NCBI GenBank assembly: GCA_023388055.1
Contig: JAEWGW010000025.1
Location: 186,001-250,000 of the forward strand
Source of the DNA: Bacillota bacterium
Lineage (GTDB): Bacteria > Bacillota > Bacilli > Paenibacillales > NBRC-103111
DNA: 64,000 nt
Reading direction: 5' to 3'
Shown: positions 1 to 8,174 of the stretch, piece after piece
Layout of the letters: every line of letters starts with the position of its first letter
Numbering within the stretch: the stretch's first letter is position 1
The notes under the pieces: model-generated
Database searches by the model: none
The model's input: only the letters and a program-made list of their open reading frames with translations
Told to the model about the DNA's origin: nothing
Translations under genes and position numbers: made by a program

Positions 1-3000
1 GATTTCCGGATAGTCCAACGATTTACTCAGTTGAAGAAAAACACAGGAGCAACCGGAGATTATCAACATATCAATTATTCCTATACCAATGATTATACAG
101 GCTACCCTAATCATTGGAATCCAAATGCCCTTCCAGTCGATTACACGTTTTCTAGCCAATCCGTTTTACAAAGCAATACTCGTACCAGTGGATTAACCAG
201 CATGTCTACTTATAACGGAATACAGCAACCGACTGCCAAAGAAACCAGAACAACTGCTGGCGAGCGCAAAGCAACTTACTATTTGGCTTATCATGCTGTC
301 TTTACTCAATTGCCTACCAGTATCCAATTGTCTGACTATGGGACTGGCGATTCGGATACCACTGCAAACAAATTGTTTGTTGACAAAGCCTACACCGATT
401 GGGGCGCTGTTCAGACAGAGACAAAACCTCTGACCGAGAGTCAGAGGAATGATCCCAACATCAAGAGCAAATATACCACGACTCTCACGTATGAACCGAA
501 TTTTCATCAAATCCAATCCAGGAAGATGTATCAAAATGATGCTACCCTATTATCTGAATTCTATACGTATGATGCTAATGGTCGATTGCGAACCTATCAA
601 AATCCAAAAGGAGAAGTAACAACCACCTGGTACGAAACTATTGATACTAATGGTAACGTGATGAATAATACCGATCAGCCGACGCTACCTTTGATAGGAA
701 AGGTTCGGAAGATTACTACCTCCAAACCTATAGAAGAAGGAAAAACTTCTCGAACTGTCGCCCAATATTTTTCGGATACTCAGTATGCTTATCCGGGAGA
801 AGTGACGACGACTTTTACCACAGCAGATGGCAATGGGCAACCGATAACCCAGATACTCAAAAAAACAATGACTTATGACTTGGGGACGGGCTTGTTGAAG
901 GAGGAAGTAGACGGAAGCAATAACAAAACCACTTATACGTATGATGTATTAGGAAGAATACTAACCATCACCTATCCGGAGTTTTTGAATATGGCCGGAG
1001 AACGATACGCGGTTTCGGATATATTTCAGTATGATAGAGTTTATGATAGCACATCAGAAGCAGAGGATTCTGAAAATACTGGTTTGTATGATTTGCGAGT
1101 CTACTCCTATCGAAAGTACACAAGATTGTCCAACAACGTTTTGACCACTTTTAATCAACAGTATGAATACTATGACGGAATAGGAAATCTGCGTAGAATT
1201 TCTCAATATGATCCACAGTCGTACACGTGGAAGGAAGCGCGAAATCATTTTGATGATCAGGGGCGGATCACATATAGCCGTGATTTGATGGGAAATGTCT
1301 CCACTGCCTCCTATGATGGTTGGGGCAATCAGGATGAAGTCTTCGATTCATTTGGTAATCTCTATAAAATGGAGCAACAATTGAAGGCACGTCGCAGTAT
1401 CCGTTATTTTGTCGCCGCGGCGCAGGTAGAGGCTTATCGGACTAATCCCTTGCGTGCTGACCTTAAGTCTCAATATGTAGAACAGGAGATTGATCAATGG
1501 GGACATACCCTTACAGTGAGGGCATATACAGATTGGCCGACTGCCGCGCAGCCTATCACAGAAGAATATCAATACGATATTGTGGGGAATCTGAAAACGT
1601 ATGTTGACCCAAATAAAAATCGGAATGCTGACGGAGTTACCAAAACCTATGAGTATGATCCTTTAAATCGTCCCATCAAAATTAGAGATGCAGCGGGGCA
1701 ATTAACCAACATGGAGTATAATGCTTTGGGAAAAGTAAGCCGGATATACATGCAAAGCAATGATGGGGCAGCAGTTGTAGAACTGAACAGTAAACAATAC
1801 AATGAGATTGGGAGTCTTATGAGCAAGGCGGATGCGGCTGGGGCTACAGAGACATACGCCTATAATGGATTGGGGCAATTAACCCGTGCAAAGGACCGTA
1901 AGGGAGCGATTACGACTGCACAATACGATGCCCATGGACGGACCACGGCTAGCAGCATCCATTACAATGGCGTTAGTCAGGAGATCAAAACCAACATCGG
2001 CAGTAGTGGGATATTGTATGATACCATCCAAACCTTCCTGAATGGCGCGAATACAGCCACCATGACAACAGGGATGGATACGAAAAAGAGAATCACATCT
2101 GTTAGCCAAAGCGCGACGAATTATTATTCCTCCCTTTCCTTGACATATAATGCAAACAACCAGATAACCAGGCAATACAGCAGTACCACTGGCTGGACAG
2201 TGAATGTCCAATATGATCGAAACCGTTTGGATAAAGTGCAGGTGAATGGTCAATCAGCCCTGGATACCAGTGATGCGTCGAATGTGAAGTATAGGTATTA
2301 TCCCAATGGTCAATTGGATACCGTCTCGTATCCGCCCCTATCGGATGGCACCATCATCTCCAGTAAGTACACGTATGACGCATTGGGCAGGTTGAAGACA
2401 ATGGTAAATACCAGAGGCGGAGCGGTTTTGTCTAGTTACAGCTACGAGTACGACAATAATGGCAATATCACTGTTGTAACAGAAGCAACTTCTTTGGAAA
2501 GTAAACGCAGCACATGTACGTATGATAAATTAAACCGATTGGAGACCATCTCCCGTTCGGATGGAACCAATGTCCGCTACACGTATGATTTAAAAGGCAA
2601 TCGGGTAACGCAGCAGGATACCAGGCCGCAGTTCCTGTCTTTGGAGGATACCACTAACAGCTATGATTTGTATAACCGCTTGACTGGCGTCACAAAAGGG
2701 GGAACTACAACTTCTTTCTCCTATTCAGCAGATGGGCTGAGATACAAGAAAGAAAATGCAAGTCAGACGACCCAATATCACTATAACGCCACCGGGCAGG
2801 TCATTGCGGAGAGTAACGCCGGCAATAGTATCCAAGCCAATTATATCCGGGGCGACAGATTGTTAGTGAAGAAGGAAAAGGCTTCGGGTAAATCGTATTA
2901 TTACTTGTATAACGGCCACGGCGATGTCGTCATGATGGTGGATACGAACGGAGCCGTTGTGAACCAGTATCAATATGATGAGTGGGGCAAGCTTCTCGTA

Positions 3001-3837
3001 AATCAAGAAACAGTGGTAAACAGCTTTAAATATGCAGGGGAAGTATACGATGAAGAGACAGGCTTATATTATTTGCGTGCTCGATATTATGATCCGAGTA
3101 TTGGGCGTTTTATCAATGAGGATACGTATGAAGGGGATATAACGAATCCGCTGAGTTTGAATTTGTATACGTATGTTCATAATAATCCACTCATTTATTC
3201 AGATCCTACCGGTAATTGGTGTACTTCTGCGGATGGTAAATATTCTCATCCAGGTGGGTGTGATGGTGGTGGGGAAGGTGATAGCGTAAAAAGTAATGTT
3301 AACGGGTCTATATGGACACCTGATTCGAAACATATCGGTGAAAAGGAAATTTGGAAAGGTGAAAGACGTGGACAAACACTTTTGGCAGAAGACTTGGATA
3401 TGAATGATTCGTCCAATGGCACAACCTTAACTGAAGAGGTAGTAAAGAATATATTAACAGGAGCAGGCGATTCAATAGCAGGGAGAATAATATCTAATAT
3501 GTCTGATAGAAAGGAACTTTCATTCAGTTCCAATGCTATTCAAGGAGTAAGGTTTCGACCAGTCGTCGATGTATTAAAGCCAGTTTCAAAAGCTTTAGGA
3601 ATAGCAACTATTGCTTCTACTGGAATTGATATTTATGCTGATTTCCAAGAATATGATGGTTGGAATGTAGCTAAAGCTGCAGTTGTTGATTTGGGTGCCT
3701 CAGGCATTGGAATAGCCGCAACTGTAATCGTTGGAACATTAACTGCTGAAGTATGGGTACCGGTCGCTGTGGGTTTTGGGGTTGGAGTTGGTCTAGGATT
3801 CGTAGCTGATTATGTCAAAGATGTAGTAACGAAATGA
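1..3837 (+). CDS. RHS/YD-repeat polymorphic toxin, 5' end outside window
   Basis: The frame is open from the first base, so the gene begins upstream and only its 3' 1278 codons are seen. The body is made of YD-type repeats (YDxxGRL, YNxxNQI, YDxLNRL) as in RHS proteins, which form a hollow shell around a C-terminal effector. The conserved RHS core ends near nt 3110-3216 with the motifs GLYYLRARYYDPSIGRF, NLYTYVHNNP and DPTGN. After it comes an unrelated stretch of about 206 residues ending in a Gly/Ala/Val-rich hydrophobic segment, the usual place of the variable toxin domain. I do not recognise the toxin activity. A membrane-protein gene follows after 14 nt and is the likely immunity partner. 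The region is AT-rich compared with the rest of the window, which fits acquired DNA. Confidence 0.93.
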   Translation, partial: DFRIVQRFTQLKKNTGATGDYQHINYSYTNDYTGYPNHWNPNALPVDYTFSSQSVLQSNTRTSGLTSMSTYNGIQQPTAKETRTTAGERKATYYLAYHAVFTQLPTSIQLSDYGTGDSDTTANKLFVDKAYTDWGAVQTETKPLTESQRNDPNIKSKYTTTLTYEPNFHQIQSRKMYQNDATLLSEFYTYDANGRLRTYQNPKGEVTTTWYETIDTNGNVMNNTDQPTLPLIGKVRKITTSKPIEEGKTSRTVAQYFSDTQYAYPGEVTTTFTTADGNGQPITQILKKTMTYDLGTGLLKEEVDGSNNKTTYTYDVLGRILTITYPEFLNMAGERYAVSDIFQYDRVYDSTSEAEDSENTGLYDLRVYSYRKYTRLSNNVLTTFNQQYEYYDGIGNLRRISQYDPQSYTWKEARNHFDDQGRITYSRDLMGNVSTASYDGWGNQDEVFDSFGNLYKMEQQLKARRSIRYFVAAAQVEAYRTNPLRADLKSQYVEQEIDQWGHTLTVRAYTDWPTAAQPITEEYQYDIVGNLKTYVDPNKNRNADGVTKTYEYDPLNRPIKIRDAAGQLTNMEYNALGKVSRIYMQSNDGAAVVELNSKQYNEIGSLMSKADAAGATETYAYNGLGQLTRAKDRKGAITTAQYDAHGRTTASSIHYNGVSQEIKTNIGSSGILYDTIQTFLNGANTATMTTGMDTKKRITSVSQSATNYYSSLSLTYNANNQITRQYSSTTGWTVNVQYDRNRLDKVQVNGQSALDTSDASNVKYRYYPNGQLDTVSYPPLSDGTIISSKYTYDALGRLKTMVNTRGGAVLSSYSYEYDNNGNITVVTEATSLESKRSTCTYDKLNRLETISRSDGTNVRYTYDLKGNRVTQQDTRPQFLSLEDTTNSYDLYNRLTGVTKGGTTTSFSYSADGLRYKKENASQTTQYHYNATGQVIAESNAGNSIQANYIRGDRLLVKKEKASGKSYYYLYNGHGDVVMMVDTNGAVVNQYQYDEWGKLLVNQETVVNSFKYAGEVYDEETGLYYLRARYYDPSIGRFINEDTYEGDITNPLSLNLYTYVHNNPLIYSDPTGNWCTSADGKYSHPGGCDGGGEGDSVKSNVNGSIWTPDSKHIGEKEIWKGERRGQTLLAEDLDMNDSSNGTTLTEEVVKNILTGAGDSIAGRIISNMSDRKELSFSSNAIQGVRFRPVVDVLKPVSKALGIATIASTGIDIYADFQEYDGWNVAKAAVVDLGASGIGIAATVIVGTLTAEVWVPVAVGFGVGVGLGFVADYVKDVVTK

Positions 3838-3851
3838 GGTGCATATAGTTT

Positions 3852-4226
3852 ATGATAAGTTTTTATAATAGCTTACCTTGGCCCATTTATCTGCTTATCT
3901 CAATAGGTTTGGGCACATTTTTGGTGCAATATTTTTTAAGGAATTCGAAAAAGTATTCCATTCTAGTTAGTGCAGGAATAATATTATTGTCCATTTCATC
4001 AATACTTGCTGGTATCGTTAGAGTTTTTTATTTGTTAAATATTAAATGGCACCTGAATTTAATTGAATCATCACCTCTTGTGGGAGTTATTGGATTACCT
4101 TTACTATTTGTAGGAGGATATTTAAAAACAAAGGATGATCCTGAAAAAAACAGAATTATTTTGATTTGCACCACAATTGCATCAATATGTATTTTCATGA
4201 TTGCGTTTGTCATAATTTTTTCATGA
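3852..4226 (+). CDS. Small four-helix membrane protein, putative RHS immunity protein
   Basis: This 124-residue protein has four predicted membrane segments, at about residues 9-28, 36-60, 76-93 and 101-123, with short loops. It begins 14 nt after the RHS stop behind a GAGGTG ribosome site, so the two genes are probably cotranscribed and translated together. In RHS and other polymorphic toxin systems the gene directly after the toxin C-terminus encodes its immunity protein. A membrane location would suit a toxin whose C-terminus is itself hydrophobic. The immunity role is inferred from position; no family is recognised. Confidence 0.7.
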   Translation: MISFYNSLPWPIYLLISIGLGTFLVQYFLRNSKKYSILVSAGIILLSISSILAGIVRVFYLLNIKWHLNLIESSPLVGVIGLPLLFVGGYLKTKDDPEKNRIILICTTIASICIFMIAFVIIFS

Positions 4227-4252
4227 ATCTATGTTTTTATGCTGTTTTTTAT

Positions 4253-4292
4253 GAGCCACATGCGACTAATTCTCGCTTGTGGTTTCTTTTTT
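4253..4292 (+). terminator. Intrinsic terminator after RHS-immunity pair
   Basis: CCACA-TGCGA pairs with TCGC-TTGTGG around a short loop and is followed by TTTCTTTTTT. It closes the RHS/immunity operon. Confidence 0.75.
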
Positions 4293-4330
4293 CACCGCTG
4301 CATCTCGCTGAGTCTAAAACATATAAAACA

Positions 4331-4382
4331 TACCAGTGGCGAATATTCCAAAATAAAAAGAGCGGTATCGCCACTCTTTAAA
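4331..4382 (+). repeat. Duplicated intergenic hairpin block, copy A
   Basis: A block starting ACCAGTGGCG and ending with the hairpin AAGAGCGGTATCGCCACTCT recurs at 5559-5615 with roughly 70% identity by eye, each time a short distance after a terminator. The rest of 4227-4757 holds a terminator and a structured-RNA candidate but no gene. Confidence 0.6.
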
Positions 4383-4435
4383 TAAATTGTAACCCAGACA
4401 CTTTGAAAAAAGAGTTAGGCCGCGCATAAAAGATG

Positions 4436-4700
4436 ATTCCTGTACTGGACAGGGGTGAGACTGCAAGTAAAAGGTGTAACCTTTGAAACCAGAATCTAGC
4501 AAGGGTTGAGCCGCGACTTGACCTGGATCCTCTGGCGGTTCCGGTGCACGCGCGATGGGCGGAAGGGGGCCGAGGGCTGTTCTCGCCCTGGTCAGCAGCC
4601 TACCAGATCCGCCCACTCAAGTCGCTTTAGCGGACCTTTACGCGGTCTGGGTAACAGACGGTCAACTGCAGCAGGATTTGTCTCGGTCCATTTTAATAAT
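4436..4700 (+). ncRNA. GC-rich structured RNA candidate (possibly HEARO/omega-RNA-like)
   Basis: Within AT-rich DNA there is a GC-rich, non-coding segment of about 265 nt dense in complementary arms. GCGACTTGA (4513-4521) pairs perfectly with TCAAGTCGC (4617-4625) and encloses GGATC/GATCC (4525-4529/4606-4610) and AGGGC/GCCCT (4573-4577/4585-4589). Local hairpins occur at 4470-4484 (AAAGG-TGTAA-CCTTT), 4623-4632 (CGC-TTTA-GCG) and 4645-4659 (GTCTG-GGTAA-CAGAC). CCGCG (4511-4515) could also pair with CGCGG (4641-4645). The size and mobile setting recall HEARO RNAs, the guide-RNA partners of IsrB nickases, but no IsrB gene is present and I cannot confirm the family. A decayed intron or other RNA is possible. 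Confidence 0.5.
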
Positions 4701-4757
4701 GGTTAATGAATGATTTATATTAATTTAATAACACTCCCCAATTTGGAGGATGATTGA

Positions 4758-5465
4758 ATGAAAAAATGGCTTTTTATGTTAACCGCACTTTTTATGCTAT
4801 GTGTTCTAATTGCATGTGGCTCAGAAAAAGTTACTAAAGTAACTCAAAATCCGGAGCCAAGTGAACCAATAACTAATAATATTGCGTCTTCGAATATTAA
4901 TAAAGCTACACCGGAAAAGCAAATAAATTTAATTAACGAAGATGTTACATCATTGCAGGGCAATACTTCAGTATCGGTACAGCCGCTAAATAAAAATGAA
5001 ACCTTAACATATAGCAATAAGAAGTTAGGGTTTTCAATATCATTTCCGGAATCATGGAATGGAAAATACTTATGTAACGAGACAGATTGGGGAGTAGATG
5101 TATTATATAAAGCAAGAAATACAGATAATGCATCATTATTTCAAATTTCATTAACTACAGAAATACAGTATGCCATCGACGAAGCTTTTGTTGGTTTTAT
5201 GAAGCAGTTAGGAAAAAGAGATTCTGTTGTATATACCACAGTGTCACCTACAGGAATTCCGTATGACGACAAAAATGAGAAATATAAAGATGATTCAAAT
5301 GCCTACTTTGAGTTGTTTAATAATAAGGAAGCGATCTTAAACACTTTCAAAATTTTACCTGAGTATGATGTGCAAGCCTATAAACACTTTATTGAATTAA
5401 ATAAAAAGAAAGATGAGAGCTTAAAAAAAGATTATGACCAATTGAAGCAACAAGAGAAGAAATAG
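4758..5465 (+). CDS. Putative lipoprotein in RHS island
   Basis: The 235-residue product starts with a lipoprotein signal peptide: MKKW, a hydrophobic stretch, then the lipobox LIAC with Cys at residue 20. A polar, Asn/Ser/Thr-rich linker reaches about residue 85. The C-terminal part begins with a YSNKKLGFSISFPESW-type motif seen in PsbP-like and related secreted domains. A GGAGG site lies 8 nt before the ATG. It follows the RHS/immunity pair and shares the same downstream repeat, so it may be an orphan immunity gene or passenger cargo. That role is a guess from position; the biochemical function is unknown. Confidence 0.85.
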   Translation: MKKWLFMLTALFMLCVLIACGSEKVTKVTQNPEPSEPITNNIASSNINKATPEKQINLINEDVTSLQGNTSVSVQPLNKNETLTYSNKKLGFSISFPESWNGKYLCNETDWGVDVLYKARNTDNASLFQISLTTEIQYAIDEAFVGFMKQLGKRDSVVYTTVSPTGIPYDDKNEKYKDDSNAYFELFNNKEAILNTFKILPEYDVQAYKHFIELNKKKDESLKKDYDQLKQQEKK

Positions 5466-5475
5466 TGATATAGGC

Positions 5476-5507
5476 ACCACAGGCGATTAACCTTGTCTGT
5501 GGTTTTT
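5476..5507 (+). terminator. Intrinsic terminator after lipoprotein gene
   Basis: ACCACAG and CTGTGGT form a stem around a 14-nt loop and are followed by five T residues. Confidence 0.7.
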
Positions 5508-5558
5508 CTATGTATGGCGCCGTTGAATCTCACATACTCCAAAAACCATAAAATAAGT

Positions 5559-5615
5559 ACCAGCGGCGCAGATTTAAAACAAAATTAAAAGAGCGGCAAT
5601 CGCCACTCTTTGAGT
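5559..5615 (+). repeat. Duplicated intergenic hairpin block, copy B
   Basis: Second copy of the block at 4331-4382. It starts ACCAGCGGCG and ends with the hairpin AAGAGCGGCAATCGCCACTCTT. Like copy A it lies just beyond a terminator. Nothing else is recognised between 5508 and 5744. Confidence 0.6.
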
Positions 5616-5744
5616 AAATCGTCCGCTTTTCCCGTCCGTATTGGAATATCTGAAGCCGTATGTTACATAACGTATTTCGAAGATTTCTACAGTAAGAATC
5701 TTGTTTTATTGGCTTCTTAAGTAATGTACTGTATTGCTCCGCTT

Positions 5745-6674
5745 CTAAGAGGCATAAAACCATGCGGCGGTTTCCTGAAGTCCATCCGGGAGCTGCGTTT
5801 CTGCCGACCAGTGGAGGAGGCTGGCTGCCTTGGAGCAGTCCAGAGCACTTCTGCGCAGATCACCGGCACGGACGCCTGCTCGCTTAAGCGGCAGACTTAG
5901 CTTCATGGCTTGGCATACCGCTTCATAGATATCCGCAATGAACAGCTCCTGGCCGCTGCCGATATTCACGACCTGCCCGGCTTCACAGGACAGGGCTGAC
6001 ACGTTAGCCCGGCATACATCCCGGATGTACACATAATCTCTTGTTGTCCCCTTCGGCATATCCGGGTAGCTGTAGAGAGTTGAAGGTATTCCTGCCGCAG
6101 CATTTCTCATGAAGATGGGAATAACACCGCATTCTCCATCCGGCATCTGGCGGGGCCCATACACATTGGCATACCGCAGTGCAATAAATTCCAAGCCGTG
6201 GCTCAGCTGGTAGAGACGCAGATATTGCTCTATGGCGTATTTGCTCACGGCATAAGGCGACATCAGCATGGGGGGAGCGGATTCCGGTGTGGGAATAGCC
6301 GCGGAATCTCCGGCTAGGGCACCGCCTGTTGAGGCGAAGATGATTCGCTTGACCCCGTAACGGACACAGGCGTCCAAGAGCCTGAGTGTCCCGGTAATAT
6401 TCACATCGGAATCATGGAGAGGATCTGCTACAGACTTGGGAATGGATTTCTGGGCGGCGTGGTGGCTTACCACGTCCGGCCGTTCCTTTTCCAATATGGC
6501 ATCCATTCCGTCTGAACGGATATCCAGCTTGTAAAAAACAGCCTGCGCCGGGAGCTGCTCACGCCGTCCCGTGCTTAAGTCGTCTACAATAACCACCTCA
6601 TGCCCCTCTGCCAAATATGCCTCCGCCACATGAGAGCCAATAAAGCCGGCCCCGCCTGTAATTAGAATTTTCAT
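5745..6674 (-). CDS. NAD-dependent epimerase/dehydratase (extended SDR)
   Basis: This 309-residue protein begins MKILITGGAGFIGSHV, the N-terminal NAD(P)-binding glycine motif of extended short-chain dehydrogenases. An acidic residue follows in VIVDDLSTGRR. The catalytic YxxxK is in SPYAVSKYAIEQYL and the upstream FASTGGAL stands for the Ser/Thr site. RYANVYGPRQ matches UDP-glucose 4-epimerase-like enzymes. The reaction is therefore probably modification of a nucleotide sugar, substrate unknown. I chose the ATG at 6674, preceded by GGGAGATG; the open frame runs 56 codons further but without SDR sequence. It starts 16 nt after the MerR-methyltransferase gene, so the two form an operon. Confidence 0.9.
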   Translation of the reverse strand: MKILITGGAGFIGSHVAEAYLAEGHEVVIVDDLSTGRREQLPAQAVFYKLDIRSDGMDAILEKERPDVVSHHAAQKSIPKSVADPLHDSDVNITGTLRLLDACVRYGVKRIIFASTGGALAGDSAAIPTPESAPPMLMSPYAVSKYAIEQYLRLYQLSHGLEFIALRYANVYGPRQMPDGECGVIPIFMRNAAAGIPSTLYSYPDMPKGTTRDYVYIRDVCRANVSALSCEAGQVVNIGSGQELFIADIYEAVCQAMKLSLPLKRAGVRAGDLRRSALDCSKAASLLHWSAETQLPDGLQETAAWFYAS

Positions 6675-6690
6675 GGATAAACATCTCCCT

Positions 6691-7962
6691 TCATTTATAT
6701 CCGGTGAACAGTCCGGAATCCTTCGTAATACCAATGAAGCCCTTACGGTGCAGAAGACTCTCCACACGGATTCTGAATTTATCCAGGCTGCTTCCGGATA
6801 GTGCGCTTCTGCTATTCCCGGTGGTCGAACAGATATAAGCAATCAGCGGCTCCGCCTCCGTAATCCGAAGAGAATCCTCGTAGCGTTTAAGTACAATATG
6901 GCGGAATCCCGCCGCCTCCAACTGCACTTCACCGTTCTCCAGTCCAAACTCGTCGGCAAAATCCTTTTCAGAGAGGACCAGCTCCGGGTTGAAGCCCCTC
7001 AGCAGCTCCTTCATTTCTCGTAAGTGGTTGCGTCCTATGGTGGAGGCATAGAAGCGTCCTCCAGGCTTTAGCACCCGGTATATTTCTTGCAGCGCCTCAT
7101 GTCTGCTGTTGACATGATACAGCATGTGATTGGCCAGCACTGCATCGAAGCTGCCGTCCGGAAAAGGAATGGCCCGTACATCTGCCTGCATGAAACGGAA
7201 GGTGCGGGGAGATCCATCTTCCGTTAGCCTGTCCTTGGCATCCTGCAGCATGCCTTCCGAGAAATCCGTCAGCGTAATATCCCAATGCTCCGGGATGCGG
7301 TCCATATTACGCTGCCATAGGCTCCCGTCCCCGCAGCCCAATTCCAGAATGCGGCTGGAAGCTGGCAGCTCCAAGCAGTCGAACAGCCATTGATGCCAGC
7401 TGCAGGGATTGACACTGAAGCCGTCATGCAGTCTGATTCGGGTATGAAGATTGGACGCATTGTGATACTGCTCCACCCATTGCTCCTCCTGTGTCACGAC
7501 GCGGATAATGGAGGTGAAGAGCTCCCACGACCCGTTGTTCCCGGCAAGCTCCTTTTCTTCAGATTGTCCAATTTGGGACTTGCCGTGATCTGCCGGCTGT
7601 TCCGCATCACGTGCCTCCAGCTCTGTGAGTGTTTCCGCAACAGCCTTGCGGACAAGGCGGAGATGCTCCATTTTGCGCCGGATAATGGTATCCTGCACCC
7701 GCAGGGATTCCCGTAAGTCCTCCTCCTGTCCGTCCCTGCGGATCACCTTCTTAATCTCATCGATGGATAAACCGATGTATTTTAAGGTCAGGATTCTCTG
7801 AAGTCGCGCCAGATCCTGCATTTCATAATAGCGGTAGCCGTTGTCTGCTCTGTGGCTCGGCGGCAGCAGACCTACCTTGTCGTAGAAGCGGACTGTCCGG
7901 ATTGTCACCCCCGCTTTTTTGGCGAATTGGCCTGCTGTCATTCCCAGTCCTTGCTGCTGCAT
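6691..7962 (-). CDS. MerR-family regulator fused to SAM-dependent methyltransferase
   Basis: The 423-residue product joins two modules. Residues about 5-75 are a MerR winged helix (AGVTIRTVRFYDKVGLLPPS, then NGYRYYEMQDLARLQRI), followed by a coiled-coil dimer helix to about residue 120. From about 150 a class I methyltransferase follows, with ILELGCGDGSLWQ as the SAM loop, then DITLTDFSEGML, FMQADVRAIPFPDGSFDAVLAN and a YRVLKPGG-type motif. The start at 7962 is ATG behind GGAGGAG. The promoter carries a MerR-type 19-bp spacer with a palindrome, so it is probably self-regulated. The fusion suggests that the methyltransferase domain serves as ligand sensor or that it modifies the inducer; the substrate is unknown. 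Confidence 0.9.
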   Translation of the reverse strand: MQQQGLGMTAGQFAKKAGVTIRTVRFYDKVGLLPPSHRADNGYRYYEMQDLARLQRILTLKYIGLSIDEIKKVIRRDGQEEDLRESLRVQDTIIRRKMEHLRLVRKAVAETLTELEARDAEQPADHGKSQIGQSEEKELAGNNGSWELFTSIIRVVTQEEQWVEQYHNASNLHTRIRLHDGFSVNPCSWHQWLFDCLELPASSRILELGCGDGSLWQRNMDRIPEHWDITLTDFSEGMLQDAKDRLTEDGSPRTFRFMQADVRAIPFPDGSFDAVLANHMLYHVNSRHEALQEIYRVLKPGGRFYASTIGRNHLREMKELLRGFNPELVLSEKDFADEFGLENGEVQLEAAGFRHIVLKRYEDSLRITEAEPLIAYICSTTGNSRSALSGSSLDKFRIRVESLLHRKGFIGITKDSGLFTGYK

Positions 7963-8006
7963 ATGCAAGCTCCTCCATGATTGCGGCGTTTTGCCTGCCT
8001 GAATGT

Positions 8007-8037
8007 ATTGTATAAGGTGACCTTACGTCACCCTCAA
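8007..8037 (-). promoter_or_regulatory. MerR-type promoter and operator
   Basis: Read on the minus strand: -35 TTGAGG (8037-8032), a 19-bp spacer, and -10 TACAAT (8012-8007). A perfect palindrome GGTGAC-CTTAC-GTCACC lies inside the spacer at 8016-8032. An overlong 19-bp spacer carrying a dyad is the known mark of promoters activated by MerR proteins that distort DNA. It drives the MerR-methyltransferase/epimerase operon and could also affect the divergent ABC operon. Confidence 0.8.
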
Positions 8038-8174
8038 GCTTTTTTTATTAGGGTTGTGTGACTTGAGTCAGCAAAAAGCGCGATTGTCCATGTTTTCCGG
8101 CAAGGAAATCCATGGTCTTGGGTTGTGTTTTCAGTGTAACCTAATACATGACCCCGCTGACAGGAGGAATTTCC

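Noticed and set aside
5530..5763. 77-codon minus-strand frame after the epimerase gene
   Set aside because: It covers the hairpin repeat, lacks a ribosome site and has no recognisable domain.
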